Positions 9,690 to 20,158 of a stretch of DNA of 49,131 bases are shown here, one piece after another. The position numbers were made by a program, and so were the translations under genes. The DNA is taken from assembly GCA_021767245.1 (NCBI GenBank), contig JAASTO010000002.1, forward strand, positions 1-49,131, in the 5' to 3' direction. Below the pieces are notes generated by a model. The model saw only the letters and a program-made list of their open reading frames with translations. It did not search any database and was not told where the DNA came from. How positions within the stretch are numbered: the stretch's first letter is position 1; every line of letters begins with the position of its first letter. This DNA comes from Balneolaceae bacterium (lineage in GTDB: Bacteria; Bacteroidota; Rhodothermia; Balneolales; Balneolaceae).

Positions 9690-10532
9690 ATGCGACTTAG
9701 ATCGTTAAAACTAAGTGATGCCAAGGATTACATAATAACTGCCCTGCTTCTGATCTTCGCCTTTGCACTGGCTATCAGCAGACATCAGGGTGGTATAGAT
9801 ACGCTGCGTACTGTTTCGGTCACATCACTGAGTTTACTTGAAGAGCCCCTGGCTAATATCCGGATCTACCGACAGGCTCTGAATACCAATACCTACTTAC
9901 AGCGTCAGAATATTCTACTTCAGGATGAGTTAAGTCGCCTGCGTGCTATTCAACAGGAAAATGAAGAACTCCGGAATTTACTTGGTTATCAATACCGCAG
10001 CGATTTTGATTTGCAACCGGTTCTGATTGTCAGTAAACAACTGAATGGATTCAACAATACACTGACGGTGGATGCCGGCACTGAAGATGGTTTAAAAGAA
10101 GGCATGCCTTTGGTTACATCCGATGGATTGCTTGGGAAGATCGTTCTGACCGGTTCTAACTACTCTCAGGTAATGCCCTATTATAATTCATTGTTTCGGG
10201 TGAGTGCCCGTATTCAGGAAAATCAGGCTAATGGCATTGTTAGCTGGACCCGGGAACCCTTTGGTAACCTGATCATGGAATTTGTACCTAAAACAATTCC
10301 GGTTGATTCAGGATATGTGATCGAAACCTCTGGCAGCAGCAATCAATTTCCACCGGGTATTCCAATTGGCCGGGTTATCAGAACGGAGCCGGAACAGGGA
10401 CAGCAAACGCAACGGATCTACCTGGAGCCCTATGCGAGGCTGACCGATGTGGCACAGGGTTTTATTATTAAATTTGAACCCGATTCCAGCATCAAAGTTT
10501 TGCAGGAAATGTATAATCAACTGTTTGAATGA
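9690..10532 (+). CDS. mreC: Rod shape-determining protein MreC
   Basis: N-terminal TM, coiled coil, beta-domain (LTVDAGTEDGLKEGMPLVTSDGLLGKIV); follows mreB. Confidence 0.95.
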   Translation: MRLRSLKLSDAKDYIITALLLIFAFALAISRHQGGIDTLRTVSVTSLSLLEEPLANIRIYRQALNTNTYLQRQNILLQDELSRLRAIQQENEELRNLLGYQYRSDFDLQPVLIVSKQLNGFNNTLTVDAGTEDGLKEGMPLVTSDGLLGKIVLTGSNYSQVMPYYNSLFRVSARIQENQANGIVSWTREPFGNLIMEFVPKTIPVDSGYVIETSGSSNQFPPGIPIGRVIRTEPEQGQQTQRIYLEPYARLTDVAQGFIIKFEPDSSIKVLQEMYNQLFE

Positions 10533-10999
10533 ATAAAGAGACCATAAAAGATCTTTTAGTTGGTTTAAGCTTTGTGATCGTTGAAGTTCTTATTTTTCAA
10601 CATCTGAGTTTTTTTGGAGCAACCCCCGATCCATTGCTGATCTACCTGCTATGGCTTTCCATGAAATATGAACGCCTTCAGATTGTGATCATCACAGCCG
10701 TGCTTGCCTTCTTTCAGGATGCATTATTTGATTTTTGGGGACTCAATATGTTTTCCAAGATCCTATTGATGTTCTTTGCCTACAATTTTCTTAACCGGCA
10801 AAGAGAAAGTCGCCTGTTGGTGTGGCAAGTTTTTATAGTGATCTTTGTAACCGCAGGTTTACATAACCTTGTCTTCCTGAGTTTAAGCAGTTTTATTGAA
10901 GCCTACAGTTCAGGTATTTCACCCATAATTTTCCTTCTCCTCAGTAGTTTATATACCGCAACACTGGGAGCTATGCTATTCATTTTTAAAGGCAACTAA
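10529..10999 (+). CDS. mreD: Rod shape-determining protein MreD
   Basis: Small multi-TM protein, 4-bp overlap with mreC, conserved position before mrdA. Confidence 0.85.
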   Translation: MNKETIKDLLVGLSFVIVEVLIFQHLSFFGATPDPLLIYLLWLSMKYERLQIVIITAVLAFFQDALFDFWGLNMFSKILLMFFAYNFLNRQRESRLLVWQVFIVIFVTAGLHNLVFLSLSSFIEAYSSGISPIIFLLLSSLYTATLGAMLFIFKGN

Positions 11000-11003
11000 C
11001 CAA

Positions 11004-12848
11004 TTGATGTCAATATCTCAATCAAATAGAACAAGGACGTCCATCCGTGCTCTGCAGGTCATTATGATCGGCATGATGCTGGTCGTATTTGGACGAGTGT
11101 TCTATTTGCAGATCATTGAATATGATGTTTATGCAGCCCTGGGCCAGGAAAATTCGGTCAGGCAGGAATATGTGGATGCCGCCAGAGGTTTGATATATGA
11201 TAGAGATGGAAGGCTTATTGTAGATAATGAGCCCATATACTCTATCACGATCACCCCCTCTCTTTTCGATAAAGATAAATTACCACTTCTTGCCGATATC
11301 CTGAATGTATCTGATTCACTGCTAACAGCCAGGGTTCAGGAGGCTCAGCGATATTCATGGTACAGAACCTCCCGGCTCATCACAGAGATCGATTTTGAAC
11401 GGTTTTCCGCCATTCAGGAAAACCTCTGGCAATTGCCGGGTATTGGCCATCAGATCGAAAGTAAAAGGCATTATCCGACTGACATAAACGGTTCGCATTT
11501 ATTTGGATACCTCCGGGAAGCAAGTGAGGCAGAGTACCAGAATTCTGACCGCCTCAAACTTGGAGATAAAGTCGGCAAAAGTGGCCTCGAGATGATCTAT
11601 GAAGATACGTTGAGAGGTGATGACGGGGTCAAGTATCTCCGTGTAAATGCGTTGGGGCAGGCCATTTCAAATTTTGAAGACACGACTCTGTCTCAGCCTC
11701 CGGTTCAGGGAACCGATATCTTCACTACCATCGATACCGAACTGCAGGTTCTGGCTGAGGAGCTCATGGAAGGTAAGAAAGGGGCTTTAGTGGCCATGGA
11801 CCCAAAGACCGGGGGAGTATTGGCCATGGTTAGTGCACCGGATTATGACCTGCAAAAACTGGCCGGAAGATTGGATTCCGATTATTGGCAGGCCATCAAT
11901 GCCGATACCCTGACTCCTCTTTACAATAGAGCCATTTCAGGCAGGCAGCCTCCTGGTTCAACCTTTAAGCCCATAATGGGACTCATTGGTTTGCATCTTG
12001 GTTTCATAGACTCTACCACAACAGTCTATAACAGTGGTGCCTACATGAGAGGTCGGCCATACCGTGATACCGCCCCTATCGGTGACTATAACCTCGAGAA
12101 TGCCATTGCAAACTCAAGCAATACCTTCTTTTTTTCATTAATGGATCAGATCGCAACCAATGGATACCTCAATGAATGGAGTAGCTTGGTGAAGGACCTG
12201 GGAGTCGGGGTCACAAATCCTATTGACCTGCCCTATGCCTCAAATGGTATTGTGCCAGACAGCACCTACCTGAACCGGGTATTTGGGGAAAACCAGTGGG
12301 GTGTAGGAGATGTTATGAGTATGGGTATCGGTCAGGGACTACTTTCACTCTCTCCACTTCAGGTGGCTCAGATGACGAGCGTGATCGCAAACGGCGGATA
12401 TAGAGTGCAACCACATATCGTTAAGGCAACCCGCATGCCAAGCGGCAAAGTCATTGAAAAAGATCCTCAATTACATAAGGTCGAATGGATCACAGATGAA
12501 AATCTTGGAGTAGTCAGAGCGGGGATGAGAAAAGTGGTTTCAGAAGGACCCAGCCGCTATTATACCAACAATCCTGAAGTTCCAACTGCCGGTAAAACAG
12601 GGACCGCACAGAATCCACACGGAAGGGATCATGGGTGGTTTACTTCCTTTGCACCTTATGATGACCCTCAGATCGTAGTCAGTGTTCTCATTGAAAATGG
12701 TGGATACGGTTCCATATCAGCTGCTCCGGTAGCCGCCGTACTGATCGAAAAATACATTGAAGGTGAGATTTCAAGAAATTACGTGTACAATTATGTGCTG
12801 AATTTTGAATCCCGTCCAACAGATTCGGAGTTGATCGACAATGAATAA
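11004..12848 (+). CDS. mrdA: Penicillin-binding protein 2
   Basis: AARGLIYDRDGRLIVDNEP, SGRQPPGSTFKPIMGL (SxxK), SSN, GKTGTAQNPHGRDHGWFTSFAP (KTG). Confidence 0.97.
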   Translation: MMSISQSNRTRTSIRALQVIMIGMMLVVFGRVFYLQIIEYDVYAALGQENSVRQEYVDAARGLIYDRDGRLIVDNEPIYSITITPSLFDKDKLPLLADILNVSDSLLTARVQEAQRYSWYRTSRLITEIDFERFSAIQENLWQLPGIGHQIESKRHYPTDINGSHLFGYLREASEAEYQNSDRLKLGDKVGKSGLEMIYEDTLRGDDGVKYLRVNALGQAISNFEDTTLSQPPVQGTDIFTTIDTELQVLAEELMEGKKGALVAMDPKTGGVLAMVSAPDYDLQKLAGRLDSDYWQAINADTLTPLYNRAISGRQPPGSTFKPIMGLIGLHLGFIDSTTTVYNSGAYMRGRPYRDTAPIGDYNLENAIANSSNTFFFSLMDQIATNGYLNEWSSLVKDLGVGVTNPIDLPYASNGIVPDSTYLNRVFGENQWGVGDVMSMGIGQGLLSLSPLQVAQMTSVIANGGYRVQPHIVKATRMPSGKVIEKDPQLHKVEWITDENLGVVRAGMRKVVSEGPSRYYTNNPEVPTAGKTGTAQNPHGRDHGWFTSFAPYDDPQIVVSVLIENGGYGSISAAPVAAVLIEKYIEGEISRNYVYNYVLNFESRPTDSELIDNE

Positions 12849-14091
12849 TGTAAGAGAATTTAGCTGGTCTGTATTTTTTACCTGGATGATTCTGGCTGTT
12901 ATTGGTCTGATTGCAATTTACAGTGCTACTCAGGGACCCGTTTCTCAATTTCTTGCTGAGTACATTCAAGATAACTTCATCAAGCAAGTGGTCTGGGTGA
13001 TCATTTCTTTATTTGTCCTTATCTCTATTCAATTCATCTCTCCACGGGCGTTTATACAATTATCCTATTTGGCCTATGGGGTTGGGATTATATTGATGAT
13101 TCTCACACTGATGTTTGGAACAGAAATAAACGGAGCAAAAAGCTGGCTTAGGATTGGTCCTGCTAACTTGCAGCCCAGTGAGTTGATGAAGATCGCCACC
13201 ATATTAGCTGCGGCTAACTACCTCACCAGTCGCCGCGACATCTCCGCTGATAATGTTCGTTATGCTCTCATAGCTGTGACTATTATTTTAATCCCTGCGA
13301 GCCTTGTACTCATGCAAAACGATCTCGGGACCGCCCTGATATTCCTATCACTTATTCCCGTTATGTTATTTTGGTCAGGTTTGCCTTATGGGGTTTCCTT
13401 GTTTATTATTTCACCGGCCGTTATTGCATACCTTGCCGTTATTGAGTGGTACTATGGATTGGTAGCTGCTATACTTCTAACGGCTCTTATATTCTTTATA
13501 CAGCGCAGAGTCTGGCTAACGGTCACATCATTTGTAACGGGTTTTTTAACAGTGTCTGGGGTTCAGGTTGCCATGAATCAGCTGCTACAGCCTCATCAAA
13601 TAGCTCGTATTGCAGCATTTACGAATCCGAACTACGACCCAACCGGTGCCGGGTGGAATGTGTTACAGGCTAAAACGGCCATTGGTTCTGGCGGCTTGAC
13701 CGGAAAAGGGTTTCTGGAAGGCACTCAGACTCAGCTTAAATTTCTGCCTGAGCAGTGGACCGACTTCATTTTTTGTGTGATTGGTGAAGAATTCGGCTTT
13801 ATCGGTTCAACCATAGTCATATTAACTTTTACATTTCTGTTTGTCAGACTATTGAATATGGCAGGCAATCACAAACATCCGTTTGCTCAATTGGTAACAG
13901 TGAGCTTCACCTCTGTTTATTTCATTCATTTTTTTATAAATGTCGGCAGTGCTTCTGCTCTTTTACCTGTAATTGGCTTGCCGCTTCCATTTATCAGTTA
14001 TGGTGGGTCCGCATTTTTAACCAACACCATCATGTTGGCCATATGCCTGAACATGGACTTCCATAAGCGGGAATTCAGTATCTATCGTTAG
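12841..14091 (+). CDS. rodA: Rod shape-determining protein RodA (SEDS family glycosyltransferase)
   Basis: GAKSWLRIGPANLQPSELMKIATILAAA; PEQWTDFIFCVIGEEFGFIG; GLPLPFISYGGSAFLTN; overlaps mrdA by 8 bp. Confidence 0.97.
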   Translation: MNNVREFSWSVFFTWMILAVIGLIAIYSATQGPVSQFLAEYIQDNFIKQVVWVIISLFVLISIQFISPRAFIQLSYLAYGVGIILMILTLMFGTEINGAKSWLRIGPANLQPSELMKIATILAAANYLTSRRDISADNVRYALIAVTIILIPASLVLMQNDLGTALIFLSLIPVMLFWSGLPYGVSLFIISPAVIAYLAVIEWYYGLVAAILLTALIFFIQRRVWLTVTSFVTGFLTVSGVQVAMNQLLQPHQIARIAAFTNPNYDPTGAGWNVLQAKTAIGSGGLTGKGFLEGTQTQLKFLPEQWTDFIFCVIGEEFGFIGSTIVILTFTFLFVRLLNMAGNHKHPFAQLVTVSFTSVYFIHFFINVGSASALLPVIGLPLPFISYGGSAFLTNTIMLAICLNMDFHKREFSIYR

Positions 14092-14105
14092 CTTTGCCTG
14101 AATGA

Positions 14106-14717
14106 TCAGGTCCTGATTTTCTCTGTTCCCAGGTTAAAAGTGGTTCTGTGATATTCAGTGTACCCATGTATTTTCAAAGCTTTTTTATGGGGTGCCGTTG
14201 GGTATCCTACATTAGAATCCCACCCATATTCAGGATATGTTTCATGCAGCTTTTTCATAAGATCATCCCGATATACTTTTGCCAGAATTGAAGCTGCAGC
14301 TATACTCATCGACCGGTCATCTCCTTTAACTAAACATGTATGTGGTATCATGGATGTGAGATATCGATTACCATCCACCAATAGATAATCCGGTGAGGGA
14401 TCGATGGCATCCACACATTTCTGCATAGTATGAAGTGAAGCCCACAAAATATTCAATTCATTGATCTCCTCGATGCTACCCTCCTGCACCGACCAATAAA
14501 GAGCTTCTTCCTTGATCCGCTCACTCAGTTCCATCCGCTCTTTCTCTCCGATCCCTTTACTGTCTCTTATTTCAGGGATATCCGTTCCTTTTTCAAAAAC
14601 CACACCGGCTGCAACTACCGGCCCCGCAAGGCACCCCCTGCCCACTTCATCCAGCCCAATGATACGTTCAAATCCCTCGCGCCATAGCTGTCGCTCAAAT
14701 TTTAATCTGTCACTCAT
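14106..14717 (-). CDS. rnhB: Ribonuclease HII
   Basis: IIGLDEVGRGCLAGPVVAAGVVF; DSKGIGEKERMEL; AAASILAKVYRDDLM. Confidence 0.96.
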   Translation of the reverse strand: MSDRLKFERQLWREGFERIIGLDEVGRGCLAGPVVAAGVVFEKGTDIPEIRDSKGIGEKERMELSERIKEEALYWSVQEGSIEEINELNILWASLHTMQKCVDAIDPSPDYLLVDGNRYLTSMIPHTCLVKGDDRSMSIAAASILAKVYRDDLMKKLHETYPEYGWDSNVGYPTAPHKKALKIHGYTEYHRTTFNLGTEKIRT

Positions 14718-14814
14718 TTAATTATTTAAATTCAGTTATGTTGATATCACTAAAAAACTCTTCCGAATGGAACTCATTTAGCATTGGAAGTATTTGATAT
14801 AGAAAAGGAAAGAT

Positions 14815-15927
14815 ATGCATTTTAAATACTTTGAGTGGGACGAACGTTTTGCAAAAAGTTCAGGAAGATCACCATTTGACACATTATGGGATTTGTTCCA
14901 GCAATTGCTTACGATTTCAAGCGGAGATGTGAAACAAGCCCTCAGCTGGCTGACAGAACTTGATAAGGAATATAACATCACCGATCAGTTTGAAGACGGT
15001 TATTCGCTGGGTGATTTCATCGAGGAAATGCAGGAACGTGGCTACATTGATAATGACGGTCAGGGACAGGGCTTCCAAATGACGCGAAAGACTGAGCGAA
15101 GTTTGAGGAAGCGTTCCCTTGAAGAAATATTCAAGAATCTTGAAAAAGGTGGATTAGGAAGTCATAAATCGCCGCATACAGGCAGAGGACTTGAGAGGCA
15201 GCCTGAGACCCGTAAATGGACTCAAGGCGATGATATTGGGCAAATAGACAGTGTCGGTACTATGTTGAACATGCTCAATCATAGTTCCATTGACGCCTTC
15301 AACTTGCAGGAAGATGACCTGGAGGTGTACGAAACTGATCATTACACATCGGTAGCCACAGTCTTACTGATCGACCTTAGTCACTCCATGATTCTTTATG
15401 GTGAGGACAGGATCACTCCCGCCAAGAAAGTGGCCATGGCACTATCCGAGTTGATCATGAATAATTACGCCAAAGATTCTCTGGATATCGTAGCATTCGG
15501 AAATAAAGCCTGGCAAATTTCAGTGGATGACCTCCCGTACCTGAAAGTGGGGCCCTATCACACCAACACCAAACAGGGGTTGGAAGTGGCTCGCCATATT
15601 CTTCAAAGAAAGAAATATGCCAACAAACAGATCTTTATGATCACTGATGGCAAACCATCCTGTATGATAGAGAATGGTAAGTTTTACAAGAACAGCTTTG
15701 GGCTGGACCGTAAGATCGTGAATAAGGTATTGGATGAGGCTGTAAAGTGCAGGCGGGATCAGATAACCATTACCACCTTCATGATCGCGCAAGATCCTTA
15801 TTTGCAGAGTTTTGTACGAGAAATGACCGAGGCTAACAAAGGGAAAGCCTATTTTGCTTCATTGGATAATCTGGGTGGCTATATTTTTGAAGACTACATT
15901 CAGAATCGCAAAAAGAACGTAAAATAA
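14815..15927 (+). CDS. VWA (von Willebrand factor A) domain protein
   Basis: MIDAS-like DLSHS motif in VATVLLIDLSHSMILYGEDRITPAKKVAMAL, plus FMITDGKPSCMIE. Confidence 0.85.
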   Translation: MHFKYFEWDERFAKSSGRSPFDTLWDLFQQLLTISSGDVKQALSWLTELDKEYNITDQFEDGYSLGDFIEEMQERGYIDNDGQGQGFQMTRKTERSLRKRSLEEIFKNLEKGGLGSHKSPHTGRGLERQPETRKWTQGDDIGQIDSVGTMLNMLNHSSIDAFNLQEDDLEVYETDHYTSVATVLLIDLSHSMILYGEDRITPAKKVAMALSELIMNNYAKDSLDIVAFGNKAWQISVDDLPYLKVGPYHTNTKQGLEVARHILQRKKYANKQIFMITDGKPSCMIENGKFYKNSFGLDRKIVNKVLDEAVKCRRDQITITTFMIAQDPYLQSFVREMTEANKGKAYFASLDNLGGYIFEDYIQNRKKNVK

Positions 15928-15930
15928 AAA

Positions 15931-15953
15931 AGGCTGCCCGGTATGAGCAGCCT
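15931..15953 (+). terminator. Rho-independent terminator, possibly bidirectional
   Basis: AGGCTGC-ccggtatga-GCAGCCT followed by CTTTAAA and preceded by an A-run; sits between convergent genes. Confidence 0.75.
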
Positions 15954-15982
15954 CTTTAAAAATGGATAGGAATTTGAATTAA

Positions 15983-16528
15983 TTATTCAAATACGCCCAA
16001 TTCCTGCATCACTGCATCAGTAATATTATATTGGCTTTGAAATTCAGGAGAAACATACAGAATGATCTGATCACCACTGCTTGTTATTGTGTTCAAAACA
16101 TATGTTAGCCCCATTTGTTCAGCAACGGCATTAATAGCTGTGCTAATTTGATTGAACATAGGACCTAACAGTTCCTGTTGTCTTTGCTGAATTTGTCTTT
16201 GAATATCTTGCTGAGCAATCTGATAATCTTCCTGCAATTTGATCAGTTTTTCCTGCTCTCTTTGGCTGGCTTCTTCTGAGATCACACCAATCTTTTGCTC
16301 AAACTCCTGCAGTGCTGCCTGATATTCCTGCTGCTTTTGAGTCAGTTCTTCTTGCTTTTTCTCTGAAAAGTTTTGAAGTCTCTGCTGGATCGCTCTCATT
16401 TCAGGCATTTTGGCAAGTACGGCCTGGGGATTTACGTATCCGATCTTGGTTTCCTGTTGTGCTTTCGCTGTATCAACGGCTGAAATAGCAATAAACACAG
16501 AAAGTATAAGTAAGCTTAATTTCTTCAT
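15983..16528 (-). CDS. OmpH/Skp family periplasmic chaperone (copy 3 of 3)
   Basis: Signal peptide; KIGYVNPQAVLAKMPEMRAIQQRL; glutamine-rich coiled coil. Confidence 0.9.
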   Translation of the reverse strand: MKKLSLLILSVFIAISAVDTAKAQQETKIGYVNPQAVLAKMPEMRAIQQRLQNFSEKKQEELTQKQQEYQAALQEFEQKIGVISEEASQREQEKLIKLQEDYQIAQQDIQRQIQQRQQELLGPMFNQISTAINAVAEQMGLTYVLNTITSSGDQIILYVSPEFQSQYNITDAVMQELGVFE

Positions 16529-16554
16529 TAGTTTAGGTTCGGTTTAATCAGTTA

Positions 16555-17082
16555 TTATTGAAGTTTTTCTATGATACGATCGGTAATATTCAGTTGCTCA
16601 CTGTTTGCATAAAATACAATCATGTCACCGGTTACAGTACCCTCGTTAAGGATCAGATCTAAATTCATTTCCTGTGCAACTTCTTCCATAGCCGCATTCA
16701 TCTTTTCGATGATCGGTTGCATAAGTTCGGCTCTACGCTGCCCTACCTCGTTCATCATGCTTTCCCGTTCTTCAGTAAACTGGTCGTTCAATTCGATCAG
16801 TTCGCTCTCACGGTCAGCTCTTTCTTGATCAGACATAGCATTCATGTTTTCCTCATATTCAGTGAAAATCTGTTGTAGCTGTTCTGCCCTTTGTTCAAGC
16901 TGTTGATCCTTTTCTTCGAGCAACGTCTGAATTTGCTGATCCACCTGCTCCACTTCTGGTAAAGCACTCAGAATTCGTCCGGGATTTGCATATCCAATTT
17001 TTACCTGAGCCATCAATTCCTGCATACCAAATAGCATAGAGAAAGCGAAAAGCATCAGCGTTGTTTTTTTAATCTTGTTCAT
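16555..17082 (-). CDS. OmpH/Skp family periplasmic chaperone (copy 2 of 3)
   Basis: VKIGYANPGRILSALPEVEQVDQQI, coiled coil, signal peptide. Confidence 0.9.
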   Translation of the reverse strand: MNKIKKTTLMLFAFSMLFGMQELMAQVKIGYANPGRILSALPEVEQVDQQIQTLLEEKDQQLEQRAEQLQQIFTEYEENMNAMSDQERADRESELIELNDQFTEERESMMNEVGQRRAELMQPIIEKMNAAMEEVAQEMNLDLILNEGTVTGDMIVFYANSEQLNITDRIIEKLQ

Positions 17083-17124
17083 TTGAATAGTTAATTAGTA
17101 CTTATTTTTTATTTGTTAAACTAG

Positions 17125-17661
17125 TTATTCAGAATCGGTTCCTATGCCAAGTTCTTCCAGTATCTCATCATTTAAGTTGTATGCGTTATTTGCATACACC
17201 ATATAAATATCACCGGATCGGTCGAATACATAATCATAATTTTGGCGTTGAGCCACTGCTCTTACCGCTGCAAAAACCTGCCTTTGAATGGGTTCTAATA
17301 ATTCCTTTTGCCGGCTGAAATATTCACCGTTTGGTCCAAATTTTTGTGCAACGTACTGTTCTTTCGCCGAGATCTTATTTTCTATTTCCTGCTTTCTTTG
17401 ATTACGTATCTCATCGGTATATAGTATTTCCTTTGACTCAAATTCTTCCTGAAGTTCACTGATCTCTGCTTCCATACGTTGTATTTCGGCTTCCCACTGA
17501 TTGCTGATCGTATTCAGCTGCTGCTGTAAGCTGTTATATTCAGGAATACTTTCCAGTATCAAATCCGATTCAAAATAACCCATACGCTGATCCTGCCCTG
17601 CCACATGAGTAGACATGAGCACAATAAAAGCGAGTGTGAATGTGAATCGGAAAGCTTTCAT
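17125..17661 (-). CDS. OmpH/Skp family periplasmic chaperone (copy 1 of 3)
   Basis: RMGYFESDLILESIPEYNSLQQQL, coiled coil, signal peptide; overlaps bamA stop by 1 bp. Confidence 0.9.
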   Translation of the reverse strand: MKAFRFTFTLAFIVLMSTHVAGQDQRMGYFESDLILESIPEYNSLQQQLNTISNQWEAEIQRMEAEISELQEEFESKEILYTDEIRNQRKQEIENKISAKEQYVAQKFGPNGEYFSRQKELLEPIQRQVFAAVRAVAQRQNYDYVFDRSGDIYMVYANNAYNLNDEILEELGIGTDSE

Positions 17662-20141
17662 TAGAATGGTGAACCAATATTAAACAGGAATTCCCAGTTA
17701 CCCGGCATAACGTTTGCCGAAGTTCCCGGCACATTAACGCCATCGAGTCTGTAACCATAACTGAGGTCAACCAATCCCAATACCGGAAGGTATAAACGAG
17801 CTCCAAAACCAACAGAACGTTTTACATTGAAAGGGTCGAAATCTTCAAAATCAAGGTATGAATTACCGGCATCAATAAATGTGTAAGGAATAACCTGGAT
17901 CTGCTCGTTGGCAATAGCAGGATATCTCATTTCAAGTGAATACTTACTGAACATGGTACCGCCCACTTTGGCTCCATCCACTACGGGAGCAATACTTTCA
18001 CGGGTTCCACCCGGGTATCCTCTGAGGTCAATATTATCATAGAGGAAGCTCTGACGCTGCTGCAATTGGGTACCACCCACAAGGAATTTTTTTAGTTCAC
18101 TGCGCTTGTCTTCGGTGAAATAACCGATATAACCATAATTAACCTGACTGGTCATCACCAACTTACCTACCACAGGTACGTGATATTGAAAGTTGGTTCT
18201 GAATTTATAGTATTCTGCGAATCCCGGCAGTGGCGGTGCAAATTCACCGGAAAGAGTGAATTTTGAACCGGAACTTGGTGAGATAGGGTTATTCAGTGAA
18301 TTTCTTTCTAGGACCTGCTCAATTGTTAGCAAGCTGGAAGTTCCTTCCGCAAAGAAGGACTCATTACCCACCACATCATACAGTTGATATCCGATAATAG
18401 TACGGGTTGCAAAGAAATCATCCGGCCATTTAAGTCTTCTGCCGATTGAAACAGAACTTGAAAACAACTCATTTCTTTCGTTCGTACCACGGTAGTTCAA
18501 TAAATTATACGAGACATTGAAGCCTACTGAAGTAGGCTTTCCTCGGAACCAGGGCTCCTGAAATCCAAAGCTATAACTTTGATAGCCGGTTCCGGTTACC
18601 TGAACACCAAGTGATAACTGCTGCCCGTCACCGGATGGAATAGGCTTCCATCCATCTTTCTTAAAAGCACGCTGTATTGAAAAATTATTGAAATTCACGC
18701 GTGCAGAAAGGATCACTCCAATACCTGATCCACCATAACCACCGGAGAATTCGAAGTTTGAAGTACTTTGAGTGTCATCCAGCTGATATATAATATCAAC
18801 GGTTTTGTTCTCACGATCCGGGATCGGTTGCGGCTGAATATTCTGAGGATCAAAATAACCCAGCTGCCCAAGTTCACGGATGGTACGAATAATGGCCTGA
18901 CGACTGTATTTGTTACCTGGCACGGTTCGAAGTGTTCTTCTTACAACATCATCATGTGTACGCGTATTACCGGTAAAATTCACTTCACGAATCGTGGCTA
19001 TTTCATCTTCATATATGTTAAAATGTATATCCAGTGAGTCCTCAGCCACTTTCTTGATCTCAGGCATCACCTGAAAGAACAGGTAACCGATATTTTGATA
19101 CAGGGAAGTAATATCCGAGTTTTGCTGATTGATGTTCACATTTTCATCAAACTTCACTTCGTTGAATATGTCTCCTTTCTGAAAGCCCAGTGATTCTGTA
19201 AGCTGCTCATCGGTGTATACGGTATTGCCTTCCCACGTGATATTGCGAACTTTATATTGAGGACCTTCGCTGATATTTACATCTACTTTCAGGCCTTTTT
19301 TGCCGTCCTTGTATTCGTACACATACACAGAATCAGACAGAATGCGGACATCACTGAATCCATTTTCACGATAGAAGCTCAGTATCTTTTCCTTTCCTTC
19401 AACAAAATCTTCCTCCTTAAATACCTTTTTCCCAAAGATCTTCCACCACGCATCTTCCTTCAATGGTTTGATCTTCTTCCGAAGCTTGCGGTCCGAAAAT
19501 TCATCATTGCCGTTGAAGTTAATATCCTTCACTTCCAGTCGCTGACCGGGATCAATGTTAAAGATCAACCGTACGCGGTCATCCACATCTTCCACTTCTT
19601 CCGTCCGGGTTTCCACTTTGGTGTACCAATACCCCTTTTCACGGTAAAAGCGACGAATGGTATTCTTAGCTTGACCAATAGCTGATTCAGTGATCACAGT
19701 ACCGGGAGTCAATACGATCAGATCTTCAAGATCCCTTCTCTGAGAACGCTTGATGTTTTCAAGCCGATATTCGAAAATCCTCGGTTGTTCCTGCACTTCG
19801 ATCTGAAACCGAATACCACTTGAGGTACGCTCAGTTACAAATATTTTGATGTCTGAGAACAACCCTGAACGGTATAAACGGGAAATGGCACTGTTAAGAG
19901 CATCTCCGGGATAAATGATCGTACTGCCTTCATTCAGTGAAGCGGCGTTGATAATGAATTGCTCGCGGGTGTTTTCATTACCCTCAACGGTTACTCCAAG
20001 GATTTCATATTCACGGGGAGTTAACTCCGTGGGATCGGTTAACTCAATATCCTGAGCTTGTACCTGAACCTGAGCAAATATGGAGGGAAGACCAACTAAA
20101 AATAAGATTGCAAAAAGTGTTCTATTCAAAAGTATCAACAC
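17661..20141 (-). CDS. bamA: Outer membrane protein assembly factor BamA
   Basis: Five POTRA-like repeats, then an Omp85 barrel ending in NWEFLFNIGSPF; followed by ompH genes. Confidence 0.97.
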   Translation of the reverse strand: MLILLNRTLFAILFLVGLPSIFAQVQVQAQDIELTDPTELTPREYEILGVTVEGNENTREQFIINAASLNEGSTIIYPGDALNSAISRLYRSGLFSDIKIFVTERTSSGIRFQIEVQEQPRIFEYRLENIKRSQRRDLEDLIVLTPGTVITESAIGQAKNTIRRFYREKGYWYTKVETRTEEVEDVDDRVRLIFNIDPGQRLEVKDINFNGNDEFSDRKLRKKIKPLKEDAWWKIFGKKVFKEEDFVEGKEKILSFYRENGFSDVRILSDSVYVYEYKDGKKGLKVDVNISEGPQYKVRNITWEGNTVYTDEQLTESLGFQKGDIFNEVKFDENVNINQQNSDITSLYQNIGYLFFQVMPEIKKVAEDSLDIHFNIYEDEIATIREVNFTGNTRTHDDVVRRTLRTVPGNKYSRQAIIRTIRELGQLGYFDPQNIQPQPIPDRENKTVDIIYQLDDTQSTSNFEFSGGYGGSGIGVILSARVNFNNFSIQRAFKKDGWKPIPSGDGQQLSLGVQVTGTGYQSYSFGFQEPWFRGKPTSVGFNVSYNLLNYRGTNERNELFSSSVSIGRRLKWPDDFFATRTIIGYQLYDVVGNESFFAEGTSSLLTIEQVLERNSLNNPISPSSGSKFTLSGEFAPPLPGFAEYYKFRTNFQYHVPVVGKLVMTSQVNYGYIGYFTEDKRSELKKFLVGGTQLQQRQSFLYDNIDLRGYPGGTRESIAPVVDGAKVGGTMFSKYSLEMRYPAIANEQIQVIPYTFIDAGNSYLDFEDFDPFNVKRSVGFGARLYLPVLGLVDLSYGYRLDGVNVPGTSANVMPGNWEFLFNIGSPF

Positions 20142-20158
20142 GCCTTTTGTTTAAATGC

